Shown: piece by piece, positions 13,249 to 24,764 of the stretch
How positions within the stretch are numbered: position 1 is the stretch's first letter
Layout: each line of letters begins with the position of its first letter
Assembly (NCBI GenBank): GCA_037974965.1
Contig: JBBPFI010000007.1
Location: 620,001-684,000, forward strand
DNA length: 64,000 nt
DNA from: Dacryopinax spathularia
Taxonomy: Eukaryota > Basidiomycota > Dacrymycetes > Dacrymycetales > Dacrymycetaceae
Direction of reading: 5' to 3'
Position numbers and translations under genes: made by a program
The notes under the pieces: generated by a model
What the model saw: the letters and a program-made list of their open reading frames with translations, nothing else
What the model was told of the DNA's origin: nothing
Databases searched by the model: none

Positions 13249-13892
13249 GGTTGTGAATGTCTACAGAGGTCACCAGAGCCTGGTAGGGTCACGTCCTGGA
13301 GACGCTCGAGGCGACCGCGCGGCGAAGCGCAAGCAAGCGGGAGCAATGCGAGCTGATTGTCCCGTTTAGGCAGGCGCTTTCTCCTCTCCCTGCTTCCTCC
13401 CCTGCTTCCTGCTGCACAGATAGACGACTCGTGCAAAGGAACGGTCATGCCTATAAGCCGGCCTGCAATTATTGAGCCGCTAGTCAATCGTTCTGCGACT
13501 TCTAGGAACTCATATGGCTGATCGACTGCAACTTCTGGACAACTGCCAGGACCGGTATAACTCTCAGTTCTCACTTCGACTTGCTCTACTGTCACAAGTA
13601 CCTACTGTGTCCTTCGTAAATTATGCTGTCATTGCCATCTGGTCCTCGGAAAGAAGTTGGTAGCATAAGGCAAGCCCCACCGGCGCCGAAGGGAGGCTAG
13701 GAGCTCTGTTGTAATATGGACCAACTCGCCCCCTCAGCTACCCGGATGACGTCACACCCAAAGTTGTCAGAGCATACAAGCGATTACGGCTACCTCAGGT
13801 CGCTTCAGCATATATACGACCGGTCACCTCAGCCAGAGCGCCACAATCTTTGATAGAGAACCCCGATCTACAAAACAGCAAACCAAGAAACC
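13249..13892. promoter_or_regulatory. Divergent promoter region of ARP3 and PEBP gene
   Basis: This 644-nt gap holds no convincing gene. A perfect CRE/ATF palindrome TGACGTCA lies at 13747-13754 and a TATA-like CATATATAC at 13809-13817, about 80 nt upstream of the PEBP ATG. Both favour control of the plus-strand gene by a bZIP factor, which is inference. Confidence 0.55.
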
Positions 13893-14630
13893 ATGTCTAG
13901 CGCCACGTTCGCCGAGAAACTGCAGGAGGACGGTATTATTCCCGACGTCTTGCCACAGGAGCTGGTCCCGACCGCCGGTGCGACGCTCAAGGTCATCTAT
14001 CCCAGCGCTGTGGTGTATGACGGCCAGATTCTTGAGCGTGTGCAGGTCCTGCAGGAGCCGAAGCTTGAGCTGACCGGAGGGGTGAGTCCACTTGGCGCAT
14101 TACACAAGACGTGAGATGCTGACAGACGCATGATGATCAGGACGATTCCAAACTCTATACGCTTATAATGACGGATCCCGACCTGTTCAAGACGAACGAC
14201 CAAATCAGCGGTCAAGTTCGACATTGGCTCCAGCCCGGAATCAAGTTTGACGGCACGACCCATCTGGGCTCGTACAACCAGCAGGCCCTCACGAGCTATC
14301 TTCCATCATCGCCCAGTCTCGGCACAGGGTAAGCAGGACCATCTTCCCGCTTCGAAGCAAATCCTGACGAGTCCTAGGAAACACCGATACGTGTTCATCC
14401 TGTGCGAGCAACCTTCCGCTGCCAACCTCGAGCAGGGCCCGCTGACCGCAGGCGGGTCTACGGCTGATCTGAAGGATCGTATGGGCTTCAATGCCGGGCA
14501 GTACATCCAAGCTGCTGGGTTGAAGGTCGCCGCTATCGCTTGGATGAAGGTGAAGCCCGATGTGTCGGCTACGCTGACGGATGTGAAGGCTATGGCTGAG
14601 AGTGCCGTGCATAAGGTTCAGGGAAAATGA
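13893..14630 (+). CDS. Phosphatidylethanolamine-binding protein (PEBP/TFS1-like)
   Basis: The ATG at 13893 gives MSSATFAEKLQEDGIIPDVL. After an intron the frame continues DDSKLYTLIMTDPDLF with the DPD ligand-pocket motif, then HWLQPGIKFDG. The last exon carries GKHRYVFILCEQP, the second PEBP signature. The product is slightly over 200 residues, normal for the TFS1/carboxypeptidase-Y-inhibitor branch. The usual DPDAPS is replaced by DPDLFK, so the pocket rim is diverged. In yeast Tfs1 inhibits carboxypeptidase Y and binds Ras-GAP; the role here cannot be told from sequence. A CRE palindrome and TATA-like element lie upstream. The stop ends at 14630. Confidence 0.88.
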
Positions 14631-14965
14631 GGGGATGAAGGGTGGAAGAGTATCTAGTGTATCAATAGGTCCAGATTGAAGAATGAAATGAAAGATTTGC
14701 CTCAGTCAAAATCCAGTGTCGTCTGCTCCATCATTTCACCGGCTCATATCTGTGCGCCGTAGAGAAGAATGCAGAACGCGCGACTTTACCCCGCGACAAA
14801 CGGCGGATCTATTCGCGAGATAAAACGGACCCTTTGTGTTCCTCGACACGTCCCTGCCCAGCATACATCCCGGCTGCTTGGCGACTGCTTCAGGTCGTCT
14901 CCCTCTTATTCTCTTGTGTCTCGCTTCTGGTAGTCTCTCCTTACTCGTTCCTCCGGAGAAAGAAG
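14631..14965. other. Intergenic region between PEBP and ZIP transporter genes
   Basis: This 335-nt stretch between two plus-strand genes presumably holds the 3' end of the PEBP transcript and the promoter and leader of the zinc transporter. I see no further gene or clear motif. Confidence 0.5.
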
Positions 14966-16853
14966 ATGTCGAGGAGGCTGATATCGCGCAAGCTGCTGAC
15001 AGCGGTCACCCTGCTAGCGCTGGCCGGTGTAGTGCACGCGGTCGCGTCCCCCACAGACTTCTTCAAGGGATCAGTGACGGTGGGCGCCTAACTTGCTGAG
15101 AAAACGAACGCCCGTCCTCACGTGCACGGGACTAGGCCGACGAGATCGACAAGTGCTCTGCTGCGGTTACGCTAACTGCTGTGAAGCGACAGGCGGCAGA
15201 GACGGACAATGTTGTCCATCAGGTCTTTGGGGTGTTGTTCCCGTTCGAGTCGCCAGGGTGGAATTCCAGTACATCCATTCTCCCATATCAATGACTGTGT
15301 GTCGCTGACCAATGCCTCACAGTTCTGGCCACCTTCTACATCAGCTCGTGCGTGACGAGTGTGGCGCGTTGCGAATGCTAGCTGACGCGCTCCCTAGTGT
15401 GCCTAATTTCATCCTCGCATTCATCCCGGCTGAAATTGCGCCCGATACCCTGAATGTCATGTCTGCATTCGCCGTACGTGCCTCTCACCTAGGCCAAAGG
15501 GGTCTACTTATATGCTCGACAGACCGGTGGCCTGCTTTCCGATGTCATGCTCCACCTGGTTCCACACTCGTTTATGGGGGAGTATACGGATGATGGTGTA
15601 CATCTGTTGATGGTGGAGGAGAAGAGGAATATCCTTATTGGGTGCGCCCCTCCTCCATCTCAGGTATTGAGTTGTCCTAATATGCAAGACAGGCTGGCGA
15701 TGTTCTGCGGCTTCGCATTCTTCTTCGTTATGGAGAAGTCCCTTCGTACGATGTCCGGCGAGGAAGACGACGATCACGGCCATGGGCATAGTCACAGTCA
15801 CGCACATGCGCCGAAGCACGAGATCGAGGTGTCCGGGCAATCCAGCGCAGTGCAGCAGAACGGGGGTGCATTACGAGCCCGTGGAAAGGGGGAGAAGGAG
15901 GCAGAGCCGGAGACGAAGCAGGTCGTCGTTGTGCATGCGACTTCCAAGCTTTCTGCATACCTGAATCTTCTGGGAGATTTCATCCACAATATGTGAGTTG
16001 GTCCATGTGTTTTACAGAACTGTTCTGACTGTGTACAGAACCGACGGCCTCGCGTATGTCTGCCTATCTGCTTGAGATGGTTCAGGAACTAACCAGAACC
16101 AGGATGGCCGCTTCTTTCTATTCATCGCCTCTGATCGGGGCAACAACAACCCTTGCCTGCTTCGCCCACGAGATCCCGCACGAGATGGCGGATTACACGA
16201 TCCTCGTCCGGAGCGGGTTCTCCAAGCGTCAAGCGATGATGTCCCAATTCGGCACCGCAATAGGCGCATTCGTGAGTCCTCATTCATATATGTCCCCAAC
16301 CCCGATAGAACCGACACTGAGGTCTTCTCCTTCCTAGGTTGGGTAAGGCGGGCCCCTGAGTATTCTGGAAGAGCGCTTCTGATCAGATTGAACCCACCCC
16401 TAGCACGTTCATGGGCATCGCTATCCACAACGCGACCTCGAGCGGGTCAGCAACCGAGTCGATAGATCTGGCGGCGGCACTAGGAGGCGAAGGCGCCGGT
16501 CTTCTGGGCACGAGCGCGCGGCCCGCAGACCTCGTCATTCCCTTCGTCGCAGGAGGATTCATGTACATCGGCGCTGTCTCCGTTGTTCCCACGTACGTCG
16601 CATCCGCACCCACACCCTCGAGCGAACGTTCGTTACTCATTCTCATGGTGTTCTGGTGCAGATTGCTAAAAGGAGCATCCACACCTGCCCAGACTATAAA
16701 AGAGGTACGCTGGTAGCTTCGCGGGGGCCCAAGTCCCGTGATCTTGACGTAAACTACGCGTGATGCTGACTCTGGTCTGTGCTTGCTTCTGAACAGTTCG
16801 CAGCGATGGCTTTTGGCGTGTTTTGCATGTTCCTCGTTGCTTGGAACGAGTAG
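14966..16853 (+). CDS. ZIP-family zinc transporter, KE4/LIV-1 type (YKE4-like)
   Basis: The ATG at 14966 gives MSRRLISRKLLTAVTLLALA, a likely signal peptide or first helix. Later exons contain the ZIP segment VPNFILAFIPAEI, TGGLLSDVMLHLVPHSFMGE, LAMFCGFAFFFVMEKSL and a His-rich loop HGHGHSHSHAHAPKH. The LIV-1 subfamily metalloprotease-like motif HEIPHEMADYTILVRSGFS follows. The last exon ends MAFGVFCMFLVAWNE, then TAG at 16851-16853. These marks fit the KE4/ZIP7 branch, which moves zinc out of the ER or Golgi into the cytosol (family knowledge). Seven or more introns are needed. The N-terminal start is the least certain part because an in-frame upstream ATG exists at 14834. Confidence 0.9.
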
Positions 16854-18370
16854 GCTGCAACAGTGGAACGCCTGGAGACGGGGATGCAGAAGGAGAAGAT
16901 ACCGGTGGAGTTGGTCTGGGTGTGAGGTCGCATGCGAGATGGTGGAAGATGAAGGAGATGGGACTGGGCGAGGACAGGGTGGCCATGATGCCAAGCCTTG
17001 GTGGTGTGGTCAATCTACGAACCGCCGCGAACTCAGGAAGAAGGTATATGGCAGAGCCGTGCATGTCTTCTCTACCCACTACCGTACCGACGACGGCGTT
17101 ATGGCAAGTCTATTCCCTTGTCTTCGGGGTCCGCGCAATGTATCCCCCCTTCCCGCGGGGTCCCCTCACCTCCCTCTAAGGGTGCAAATTCAACACCAGC
17201 CCAAACTTCGCACGTTCGTTCCCAGGCCCGCTGTGATTGGCCCACACTTCGATTCCCTCCCACTCTGAACACAGGGATGAACGGCAACTCTGAAATCTGA
17301 CGGGGCTGCCGCCCTTGACTCCGCGGACGCGCATTCCTTTGCCGCGCAAGTGCTTGCGCGCGGAGAAGCGTACCCGTTCATTCTGGACGCGCCGCACCTG
17401 CGCACACCGTTGACTGTACACAGAGGGTGAAAAAAGGGCCAAAGGATCCACGCTGGAAAATGTCTCGTCCGAAGCTTAATTCGAGGGCAGTGGGGAGTAA
17501 AGTGGGCAAACACGTACTCACACGAGCGTGCGAGCAAAATTCAGTGATGTGATGAGGTAGGTAGGGCGCGGCGTTTGTGGCTTGGGTGGTGCCCTTACTT
17601 TCAGCCCGCCCTGGTCGTGTGCCCCACATAATCTCCCCTTCCCTCGCCCTTTGGTCTTCCCATACTCGCTCGACCCCGTTGTCCGCCCGCCCACTTCCAG
17701 CAACCCCATTTCCGCTCTCCGGACGTGCTCATCCGACCCTTCCTTCCCCTTCCCTCATTGGAACATCGCCGTCCCGCCCGGCTTCCCACTCAGCAGCCCC
17801 CCTTCCGTAGCATTTTCACCCTCTCCTTCCTTTCTCTCTCTCACCCTTCTTCGCTCCCTCACTTACCTTAACCCTCATCGCTCATCTCCCGAACCCCCAC
17901 CTCTCGGCCGGCCGAACAAAGCCTACTCCAAATCGAGGCGTCGCAGGCGATCTTGCGTCCCATACCGCCGGAACGCGCTCATCAGGAACCCATCCGCTTC
18001 CCTTCCACCCATACGAGCGCCCAGTCCAGTCATCATCCCACAGGCTGGCCATTGCCCCTGTCCAAGACCATATTAAGCCAGGAAGAAGCAAACACGGCGG
18101 CGTAATAGTCCGTAGGAGCCGGCCCGAGTCTATTCATCCCGCGCATCCCGTGCATTCGAGCATTCGTGTGAGTCCCTCCCCCCAACACGTCATTCTCCCG
18201 TGTACAGCCCTCAATCCTACTTGAGCAGTCTCTCTCTCGGCTTAGGGTGCTCTTTCCCCTCCCCTCCCCCAGTGACTTGGGGGCCCTGCGAGCGCCCTTG
18301 CGCACCTGAGGCACAGACGAACAACGAGACCGACGACGACGACGACGAGATACGTACGAGGGACACGATC
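16854..18370. other. Long intergenic region, pyrimidine-rich toward the next gene
   Basis: This 1.5-kb stretch lies between two plus-strand genes. From about 17590 to 18060 the plus strand is strongly C/T-rich, typical of long promoters and leaders in basidiomycetes. A short CGA repeat sits at about 18331-18348, close to the next start codon. Open frames here are low-complexity (Ser/Pro/Arg) and show no family resemblance, so no gene is called. Confidence 0.5.
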
Positions 18371-19155
18371 ATGGGCCGGTCAGACGCCGTCCGCCCGCGC
18401 GTTGTTTGCTGCGCTATACCCATACACCGCCCGTCGGGGAAGATAATGGTCATTACGAGCCGGAAGAGGCCTGATCAGTGGGTCTGTGAGTCCCAAGTCT
18501 TATATTCTCATTCTCCTCTCGGGCTCCCTCGTCCCCCCCGCCCGCTTCCTGTCCCGGGGGTAGCTTTTAGACTCATCTCGGCTTCCTTCCTACCTATTCA
18601 ATTCTTTCTCCGAATTGGGACCAAATGCTGATCGTTGTCTCCCGCTTCTCCTTGTCGGTTGGTCGGGTTGGAAATACAGTGCCCAAAGGAGGTTGGGAGA
18701 ACGGGGAGACGCTAGAGCAGGCGGCGTTGCGCGAGGCACTTGAAGAAGGTCCACCCCTTCCCTTCCTCCCTGGTGGCTCGTCCTCCTGACGCCTTTTCCC
18801 GCTTTTCCCGTTCTTCTTTCCGGCACCGGCATCTTGCACCACTACTGCACCGTACTGCACTGCACCGCACCACCTCATACCGCATCGCACCGCACTGCAC
18901 CACGCATGCAATGCAACCGCCGACATAACAGCCGGAGTAAGAGGCACCATCACCCGCTACGTCACAACAATCCCGAGCGACCAAACCATTTTCCACGTGT
19001 ACGAAATGGACGTCGTCTCCGTCGACGACCAATGGATGGAGGGCAACGAGCGCAGACGCGAATGGGTCGACGTTGGGGAGGCGTTTAGGCGCGTGCAATG
19101 GAAGACCGAGCTGGGGCAGGCGGTCACGCTGTGCTCTATGGCGCCAAAACGATGA
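18371..19155 (+). CDS. Diphosphoinositol polyphosphate phosphohydrolase (NUDIX, Aps1/DDP1-like)
   Basis: The ATG at 18371 starts MGRSDAVRPRVVCCAIPIHR. The second exon, after an intron of about 190 nt, carries VPKGGWENGETLEQAALREALEE, and the third starts AGVRGTITRYVTTIP. Together they form a complete NUDIX box (G-x5-E-x7-RE-x2-EE-x-G-V) with the KGGWE wording of the DIPP branch. The end reads VQWKTELGQAVTLCSMAPKR with TGA at 19153-19155. DIPP enzymes remove beta-phosphates from inositol pyrophosphates and cleave diadenosine polyphosphates. The VTC4 gene, whose SPX domain senses inositol pyrophosphates, lies next door in convergent orientation. The second intron (18749 to about 18930) is long for this locus and contains a GCAC-type repeat. 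Confidence 0.9.
18833..18917. repeat. Imperfect GCAC/TGCAC simple repeat inside an intron
   Basis: A run of variations on CTGCAC, CCGCAC and CATCGCAC fills the second half of the second intron of the NUDIX gene. It is not coding and no reading frame is shared with the exons. It is either a degenerate microsatellite or a splicing-related element. Confidence 0.6.
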
Positions 19156-19661
19156 TTTCCCGCCCACTCGATACGCATATATGCGCATTTCTCGGCAGCA
19201 GCAGGGTACTCGGCATGGTTTGCAGCGACTATGAGGAATTCGCTGACATATACCCAAAGAGAGGGAGGTTGAGGTTGTTGAGGGGGTTCATGGGAGTTTT
19301 CAGATCGATCCACATAACCAAAGCAAGGGCAACTAAAGTCAACTGCTGCTGCGATCTAGAGTGCTCTTGTCTTTTTTTCTTTCCTGCTCCACACGTCTCA
19401 TTTTTCTTTCCATCTCCATCCATCATGTACTCGTAGGGAGGCCAAGCTATGATCCTCCTGTCTCCTGTTTACGATATCGCACCCAGCACACTCCTCACTA
19501 ATCATGCGCATGAGACTTTTTTATCATTAATAGATACAGACATCCCCAGCTCAAAATAAAAAATCAACATTCAATGCAACTCATTACGAGAGTTCGGACG
19601 AAGCTTCTTATTTGCTCTGCGCTCCTTTTTGTTCTCTGCGGGTTATGACGGTGCTTGGTAT
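19156..19661. other. Convergent 3' region between NUDIX gene and VTC4
   Basis: This 506-nt gap separates two convergent stop codons and presumably holds both 3' UTRs. It contains the motif CATATATGCG at 19176-19185 and T-rich and A-rich stretches at about 19374-19420 and 19510-19570 that may serve polyadenylation. No gene is seen. Confidence 0.5.
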
Positions 19662-22600
19662 CTACAGGAACTCGCGAAAGCGAAGCCCGAGGTTGAGCAG
19701 CGTAGCGGCGAGAAGCACGCCACAGAGAACCGTCGGCCCTATTCAAAAACATGTGAATAGGTCCGCCAATAACCACACACGCACAACGAGGCGAAGGCAA
19801 GGGCAAGGACGTACCATACTTGTCGTAATAGACACTGGACGCTTCCCCCTTCTGCAGCTTGACGGCACGCCAGACGTACAGCAGCGCTGAATATGCAATG
19901 GCTGTCAGGGCCGCGGCTGTGAATGCACCGGCGCTGATGATGCCCGTTATGTCTCCCGCGGGCACAAAGTTGAGCAGGGTGGTCGCGATGGCCGAAATGA
20001 GGATCGCGAAACCCTGCCATTTCTAGAGAAAGAGAAGGAAGGTATCAGATATAATAAACCGCAGCGCACGGAGGCTTGGTCGGTCAGCGCGGACACTGGA
20101 CACTCACCAGGAACGTGCGTTCGTTTGCAAAGTACACCTTGGGCTCCACCCGCACTGGGATGGCGATCTTGTGACCTGGTGGTGCACGGATGTCCGTGAC
20201 GTACGTCGTGCCGTAGTTCTGGAGGCCTTTACCGGCTGGTCCACCCTCCCGCTCATCATCTGCATCTTCGTCTTCAGAATCCCGGTCCGCATCCCGGTCC
20301 TGCGCCACCGTGTCCCTGCGCGCTGCCTCATTTTTGGCATCAGAAAGCACCTCGTGCAGCCGGGCCTGGAAGTTCTTATCGAACGCGTCGGCGGTCTTCA
20401 GGGGAGTTATACCGAAGCTGTTCGTGGCAACACTCCCGCGCCGGCGGTCAGCAGTGCTTTCCTGGGATGTAGGCCGGACGGCGCTACTCTTACGGCGCTG
20501 GCGCAGATAGGGGGTAAAGACATCCATCACCTCATCTTCCTCGGGAATTGATTCTGGTGCGGCTTTTCCTTTTCCAGGGGTGTTCGGCGCCTCATCCGTA
20601 TGTGCCGCGCGGAAAGCCAGGGCCTCGTTAGCGGAGGCCGCCGGAACGCCAGCAATTTTGGCCTCATCAGCCGCGACCGCCCGGTCCATTTCTTCATCTT
20701 CCTCTCCGGAGGAAACAGGTTCAGTGTGCTGGAAGGGGACTTCGGGCTGGTCCCTCTCCACATCGGGGGTGGTGGCAGAGGTTGTCTCGCTACGGGAGCC
20801 CGAAACGAGATTCGGCCGCTCAAACCGAAGCGTAGTGGCGCGCCGAGTACGAGGCTTTTCGTTGATCTTCACCCCCATCTGGGGTAACCAGTATGGAACC
20901 AGATCGACACGGTGAGGCAAGAGCGTGGCACAACCGTGAATAAATTTACTGGGAGCTGTCAGCTACGAGAACAGGTAAGCCGTGGGAGAAAGTCGGGCTC
21001 ACCTGAATTTGGGCACACTCTCAACCATCTCACTGCCAACAAGGTCCTTCACCCATTGTGGTGGTTCCTGGCCAACCTGAGTCTGGAGCTTGACCTCCAG
21101 AACACCGTACGGGAAGCGCTCGATGTCTTCCTTGTCGACCTGGTTGAAGGGCCAGTCGATGCCGATGTCCATCCGTCGCCAGTTATCGCCGGAGCGAATC
21201 TTGCCATCCCAGTTGTCCTCCCGAATCATGGTAAGCTCTGTGTCGAGTGAAATCCGGACACGAGCGTCGCCGGGGAGTTGGAAGGCCGTGCGGTGGTAGA
21301 AAGAGCGCATCACTATGCGTGGTTAGACCAAAAGCTCTCATTTCCACGATATGAACCCACCTGGCTTCAGTTGCTTCTCCATGACAGCCTCCTGCACTTC
21401 CTTCGCAAGTTGTTTCATAGAGTCGACTTCCTCCTGAGTCTTCTTGCCCTTCTCCACAAGTGCCTGGAACTCGTCGTCCATCTTGTACTCGCCACGGAGG
21501 TATGCGTTGACCTTCTCCTCCTTGATCGGGAATCGAGCCTTGACAGACTTTTCGCCAGTCCAGTCCTCACGATGGGTCTTGCGCTCAACGAAGATCTGGG
21601 GCACGGTGAGAATCGTTGACATGCATTACGGTGGGTCGGAACACACCTGCTTGTTGTCCATGCCGCCGTACCACCGGAGTCGGATGGCTTGAGCACCTTC
21701 TGTCTTCTCAAGACGCCCGAGATATAGCTCGAGGTCCTCATTGTCGAAGTAGATGGAGGTAATGGCCGTGTCGTCGGTCTTGAACGGCTTCTTCGGATCG
21801 AAGACTGGTGGCCACCGTCAGAGACCGCATACGTGAGCGACAAGACGTCCATACCCAACACTGGCAAGTGCCGCATGATAGCGAGTTTGACAGGTACCAG
21901 GTAATCTTCATGAACCTACAGTCCTAATCAGATGAACAGCTCCGTTGGCAGGCTCCTGCGACACATACCCAATACTTGGTCGTCTGACGTTCGAAGGCGC
22001 TTTGATTACCGCCCGCACTAGGATCGCCTTGAACCGGATGTCCGCGGGTCTGGACTAGGTCGTAGATCTTGGATAACTTGACGATTAAGGTCTCCCAGTC
22101 GTACTTGTAGAATGGACGGCGAGCAAGAAGGTGCGGCAAGAACTTGCTCTTGAGATCCATTCCTGTGCGTTTCTGTAGTCGTCGTCAGAATCTGCCCCCT
22201 CACTGATAAGGATGCGGAAGACGCATACATCATGTTTCTGCCAGAAAGTCAGCCACTGATCGAGGGAAGGAGCATAACATGAATACAGACCTTGATGATT
22301 TTGTAGAATCCAGCCAGGTTAAGCTTGCTGAAGACGGCGAGGTCGTGGACTGACGGAGAGAATGTTGAGCGCAAAGACACCCGATAAGGACGTCATACTT
22401 ACTATCGGCGACGAGGTAAGCTACTTCAACCTCAAGTTCGGCGAAGCGGTCTTCCAATGAGTCGCGGTTGTCAGTTTCGTCCCAATCTTCATCTTCCGAG
22501 CCGCCATCGTCGGCGGCTTCAACATCGCGGCCGCTGCCCTCCTCGCTGCCTCGTTCTTCACGGTCGTGATACTCAGCGACGAGGCTGGTTACCGCCTCAT

Positions 22601-22945
22601 CGGCCAAGGCAACCCGTCGCTCAAGCTCAGGAATCTAAGCGAGCACGTTCGTCGTGGTAAGCCGATGAAACCGAGAAGCAATCGGAATATCCGTTACCTT
22701 GCTCTCCTGGAAATCAGCGATCTTGTCGAGTTCCTGCTCGAGTGCGGCCTTAAACTGCTTCTCATTCGCGGCCGTCCACACCCGATCCTTGCTCTTCAGA
22801 AGCGACTTCAATCGGCCATATTCTAGATAATATGGCTCCCACTCCTTGTAGAGCTCCTCCTGCCAGACGATAGCGATCAGGAATCGTGGCTTGTTAGCTG
22901 TTTGTTAGCGTTCATCCTCACCTGTAACTTGACACCGAACTTCAT
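19662..22945 (-). CDS. VTC4: Vacuolar polyphosphate polymerase VTC4 (SPX + VTC catalytic tunnel + DUF202)
   Basis: The ATG at 22945 begins MKFGVKLQ, the SPX start, joined by an intron to [20 protein letters not shown]. The catalytic domain includes [59 protein letters not shown] and [12 protein letters not shown] long Ser/Glu/Asp-rich linker follows. The C-terminal DUF202 has three membrane helices: [37 protein letters not shown] and [20 protein letters not shown]. Basic residues of the tunnel (ERKTHR, RLRWYG) and the acidic EVK motif are present, so this looks like the catalytic VTC4 rather than VTC2/3. It synthesises polyphosphate from ATP while moving it into the vacuole, and SPX binding of inositol pyrophosphate activates it (family knowledge). 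The linker is longer than in yeast. The stop is TAG at 19662-19664. Confidence 0.93.
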
Positions 22946-23330
22946 CTGGCCCAAGAAGGCAAGAGGGAATACGGAATGAGCACCTTGTCCAGGCGGAATT
23001 GACGCCGACGAGGCTAAATGCCTGAAATCTGAATTCCTGAACAGACCAGCAACGGGAGAGCGCCCAGCCAAACTATTCCTCGGACCAATCCCGAATAAGG
23101 GACCACGAACGTGCCAGCTCACAGTCCCCGCACAACGAAAGAAGCCTATGACGCGCTGATTTGATGAAAAGCTTCCGCGCATTTGGGCCGGTCGTGCGAC
23201 AAACACCGAAGTTGGGTTGTTGTGGATCTCTCGTCCCGGCGCTTCCGGCAAACACCGCGTGCCTTCGCCATCTTATCTCATCTCAGGGTTGCTTTGCTTT
23301 GTTACAGAGTTTACCGTCATCAAGAGCAAG
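22946..23330. promoter_or_regulatory. Divergent promoter of VTC4 and UPF0014 gene
   Basis: This is a 385-nt gap between opposite start codons. No distinctive factor site was recognised, and no gene. Confidence 0.45.
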
Positions 23331-24622
23331 ATGGATGACGGGCCGTACGAGGGCAATCACCCCTATCTGACCTATGGCAATGTCGGGGTTGCGGCAGCCT
23401 TCATCGTTCTCGACGTCTCGCTTTCCTTCCTGCTAAAGCTAGGCGTCGGGACCTCGCTCTTGATCAGCGCTATACGATGTGTGATTCAACTCAGCCTCAT
23501 GGGACTTGTGTTGGACAAAATATTCCAAACGAAGCACCCGGCCGCGGTCTTCGGCTTGGCCGGTCTGCTCATGCTGCTCGGAACTATTGAGACCAGTGAG
23601 TTTTCCGTCGTATTAGTTACGTGAATCGGCTAGACCATCGTTTTTCTAGCAATGGACAAATGCAAGACTAGATTCCGATACATCGTTTGTTGAGCCCATG
23701 TTCATGCAAAGGCTGACTCTGACGCGGCGATTCGCAGTTCCCCTCCGTCCTGCTAGCATTCCTCTCCTCCGTAATGCCGATCTCCATCATCGGATCCATC
23801 TTTGCGATCAAAAATGTCCCTTTCTGGACACCAGAGCAGTACATCCCAATTCTCGGTACAGTTTTTATCTTGCTTCCTTAGTCTTGTCCTGACGTGACCA
23901 GGCATGCTCTGCGGAACGACCATCTCAGCACTGGTTGTTGTGATCACCGCCACACTGAAAGAGCTACAGTAACTCATGTTGATCACCGCGCAACTCCTGT
24001 GCTGAAGCCCTCGTAGCGATAATAAGGACAAGACAGAATGTATGCTCGCCATGGGTGCAAGCCGATATGAAGCGTGCCTTCCCATCGCAAAAGACGCTCT
24101 TACGCTGGCCTTGACGCCGGTTATCAACCAAATGAGGTACATACCTCTCGCATGAACACAGGACAACAGACTGATTGGTTTTGCAGCGTTCTCGGAATTA
24201 TTAGTATTCCTGGTCTGATGGTAAGACATCGTCTAATGTGCTCCGACGCTTCTAACGGCGATTTAAGAGCGGTGCTATCCTTGGAGGATCATCCGTCGAG
24301 CAGGCTGCCAAGCTGCAGAGTAAGCCTGAGTCAAACGGAACCCTACTTCATATCTGACTTGGTTGGCCAAGTGATCATGATGTTCCTCATTGCATCAAGC
24401 ACGGCTCTAGCAACCATAGTCATCACCGTCCTCGCTCTGGTCATCGTTGTCGATCCGGAACATCGGCTCCGCTCAGATCGGATCGATACGAGGGACGTTC
24501 TTGTCAAGCGGGCATTTGTGGCTGTCGGACATGGCATTGCCGTTGAGTTTAGACGAGTGAAGGACAAAATGTTCGGGTCGAAGAAACAAGATGGCGAGGA
24601 GAACGAGGGACTCCTCGGTTGA
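23331..24622 (+). CDS. UPF0014/FetB-like integral membrane protein
   Basis: The ATG at 23331 gives MDDGPYEGNHPYLTYGNVG, then several membrane helices: VAAAFIVLDVSLSFLLKLG, FGLAGLLMLLGTIET and SVLLAFLSSVMPISIIGSIF. Family marks are MLCGTTISALVVVITATLKEL, a segment reading MLAMGASRYEACLPIAKDAL, LGIISIPGLMSGAILGGSS and MMFLIASSTALATIVI. These match the UPF0014 family, whose bacterial member FetB is the membrane part of an iron-exporting ABC system. Fungi have the membrane protein without an obvious FetA partner, and none is seen here. The cytosolic C-terminus is charged (RVKDKMFGSKKQDGEENEG). Six or so short introns are needed. The substrate in fungi is unknown. Confidence 0.85.
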
Positions 24623-24764
24623 CACCGTCGTAGACGCTAATCTGGCATGTTAAAAGCAACATCATGCCCGCCGCGGATCCGCATGATAAGATATGCATGC
24701 CCAGGGAATCACTCTAGAGTCCATTACGGTTTCATTGTTGAGGTATTTGTACGCGAGTACCTTT

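Noticed and set aside
13194-13595. Minus-strand open frame upstream of ARP3
   Set aside because: It overlaps ARP3 exon 1 in another frame, spans the promoter and resembles no family.
17582-18076. Plus-strand open frame of 164 codons before the NUDIX gene
   Set aside because: It is Ser/Pro/Arg low complexity from a C/T-rich promoter tract and resembles no family.
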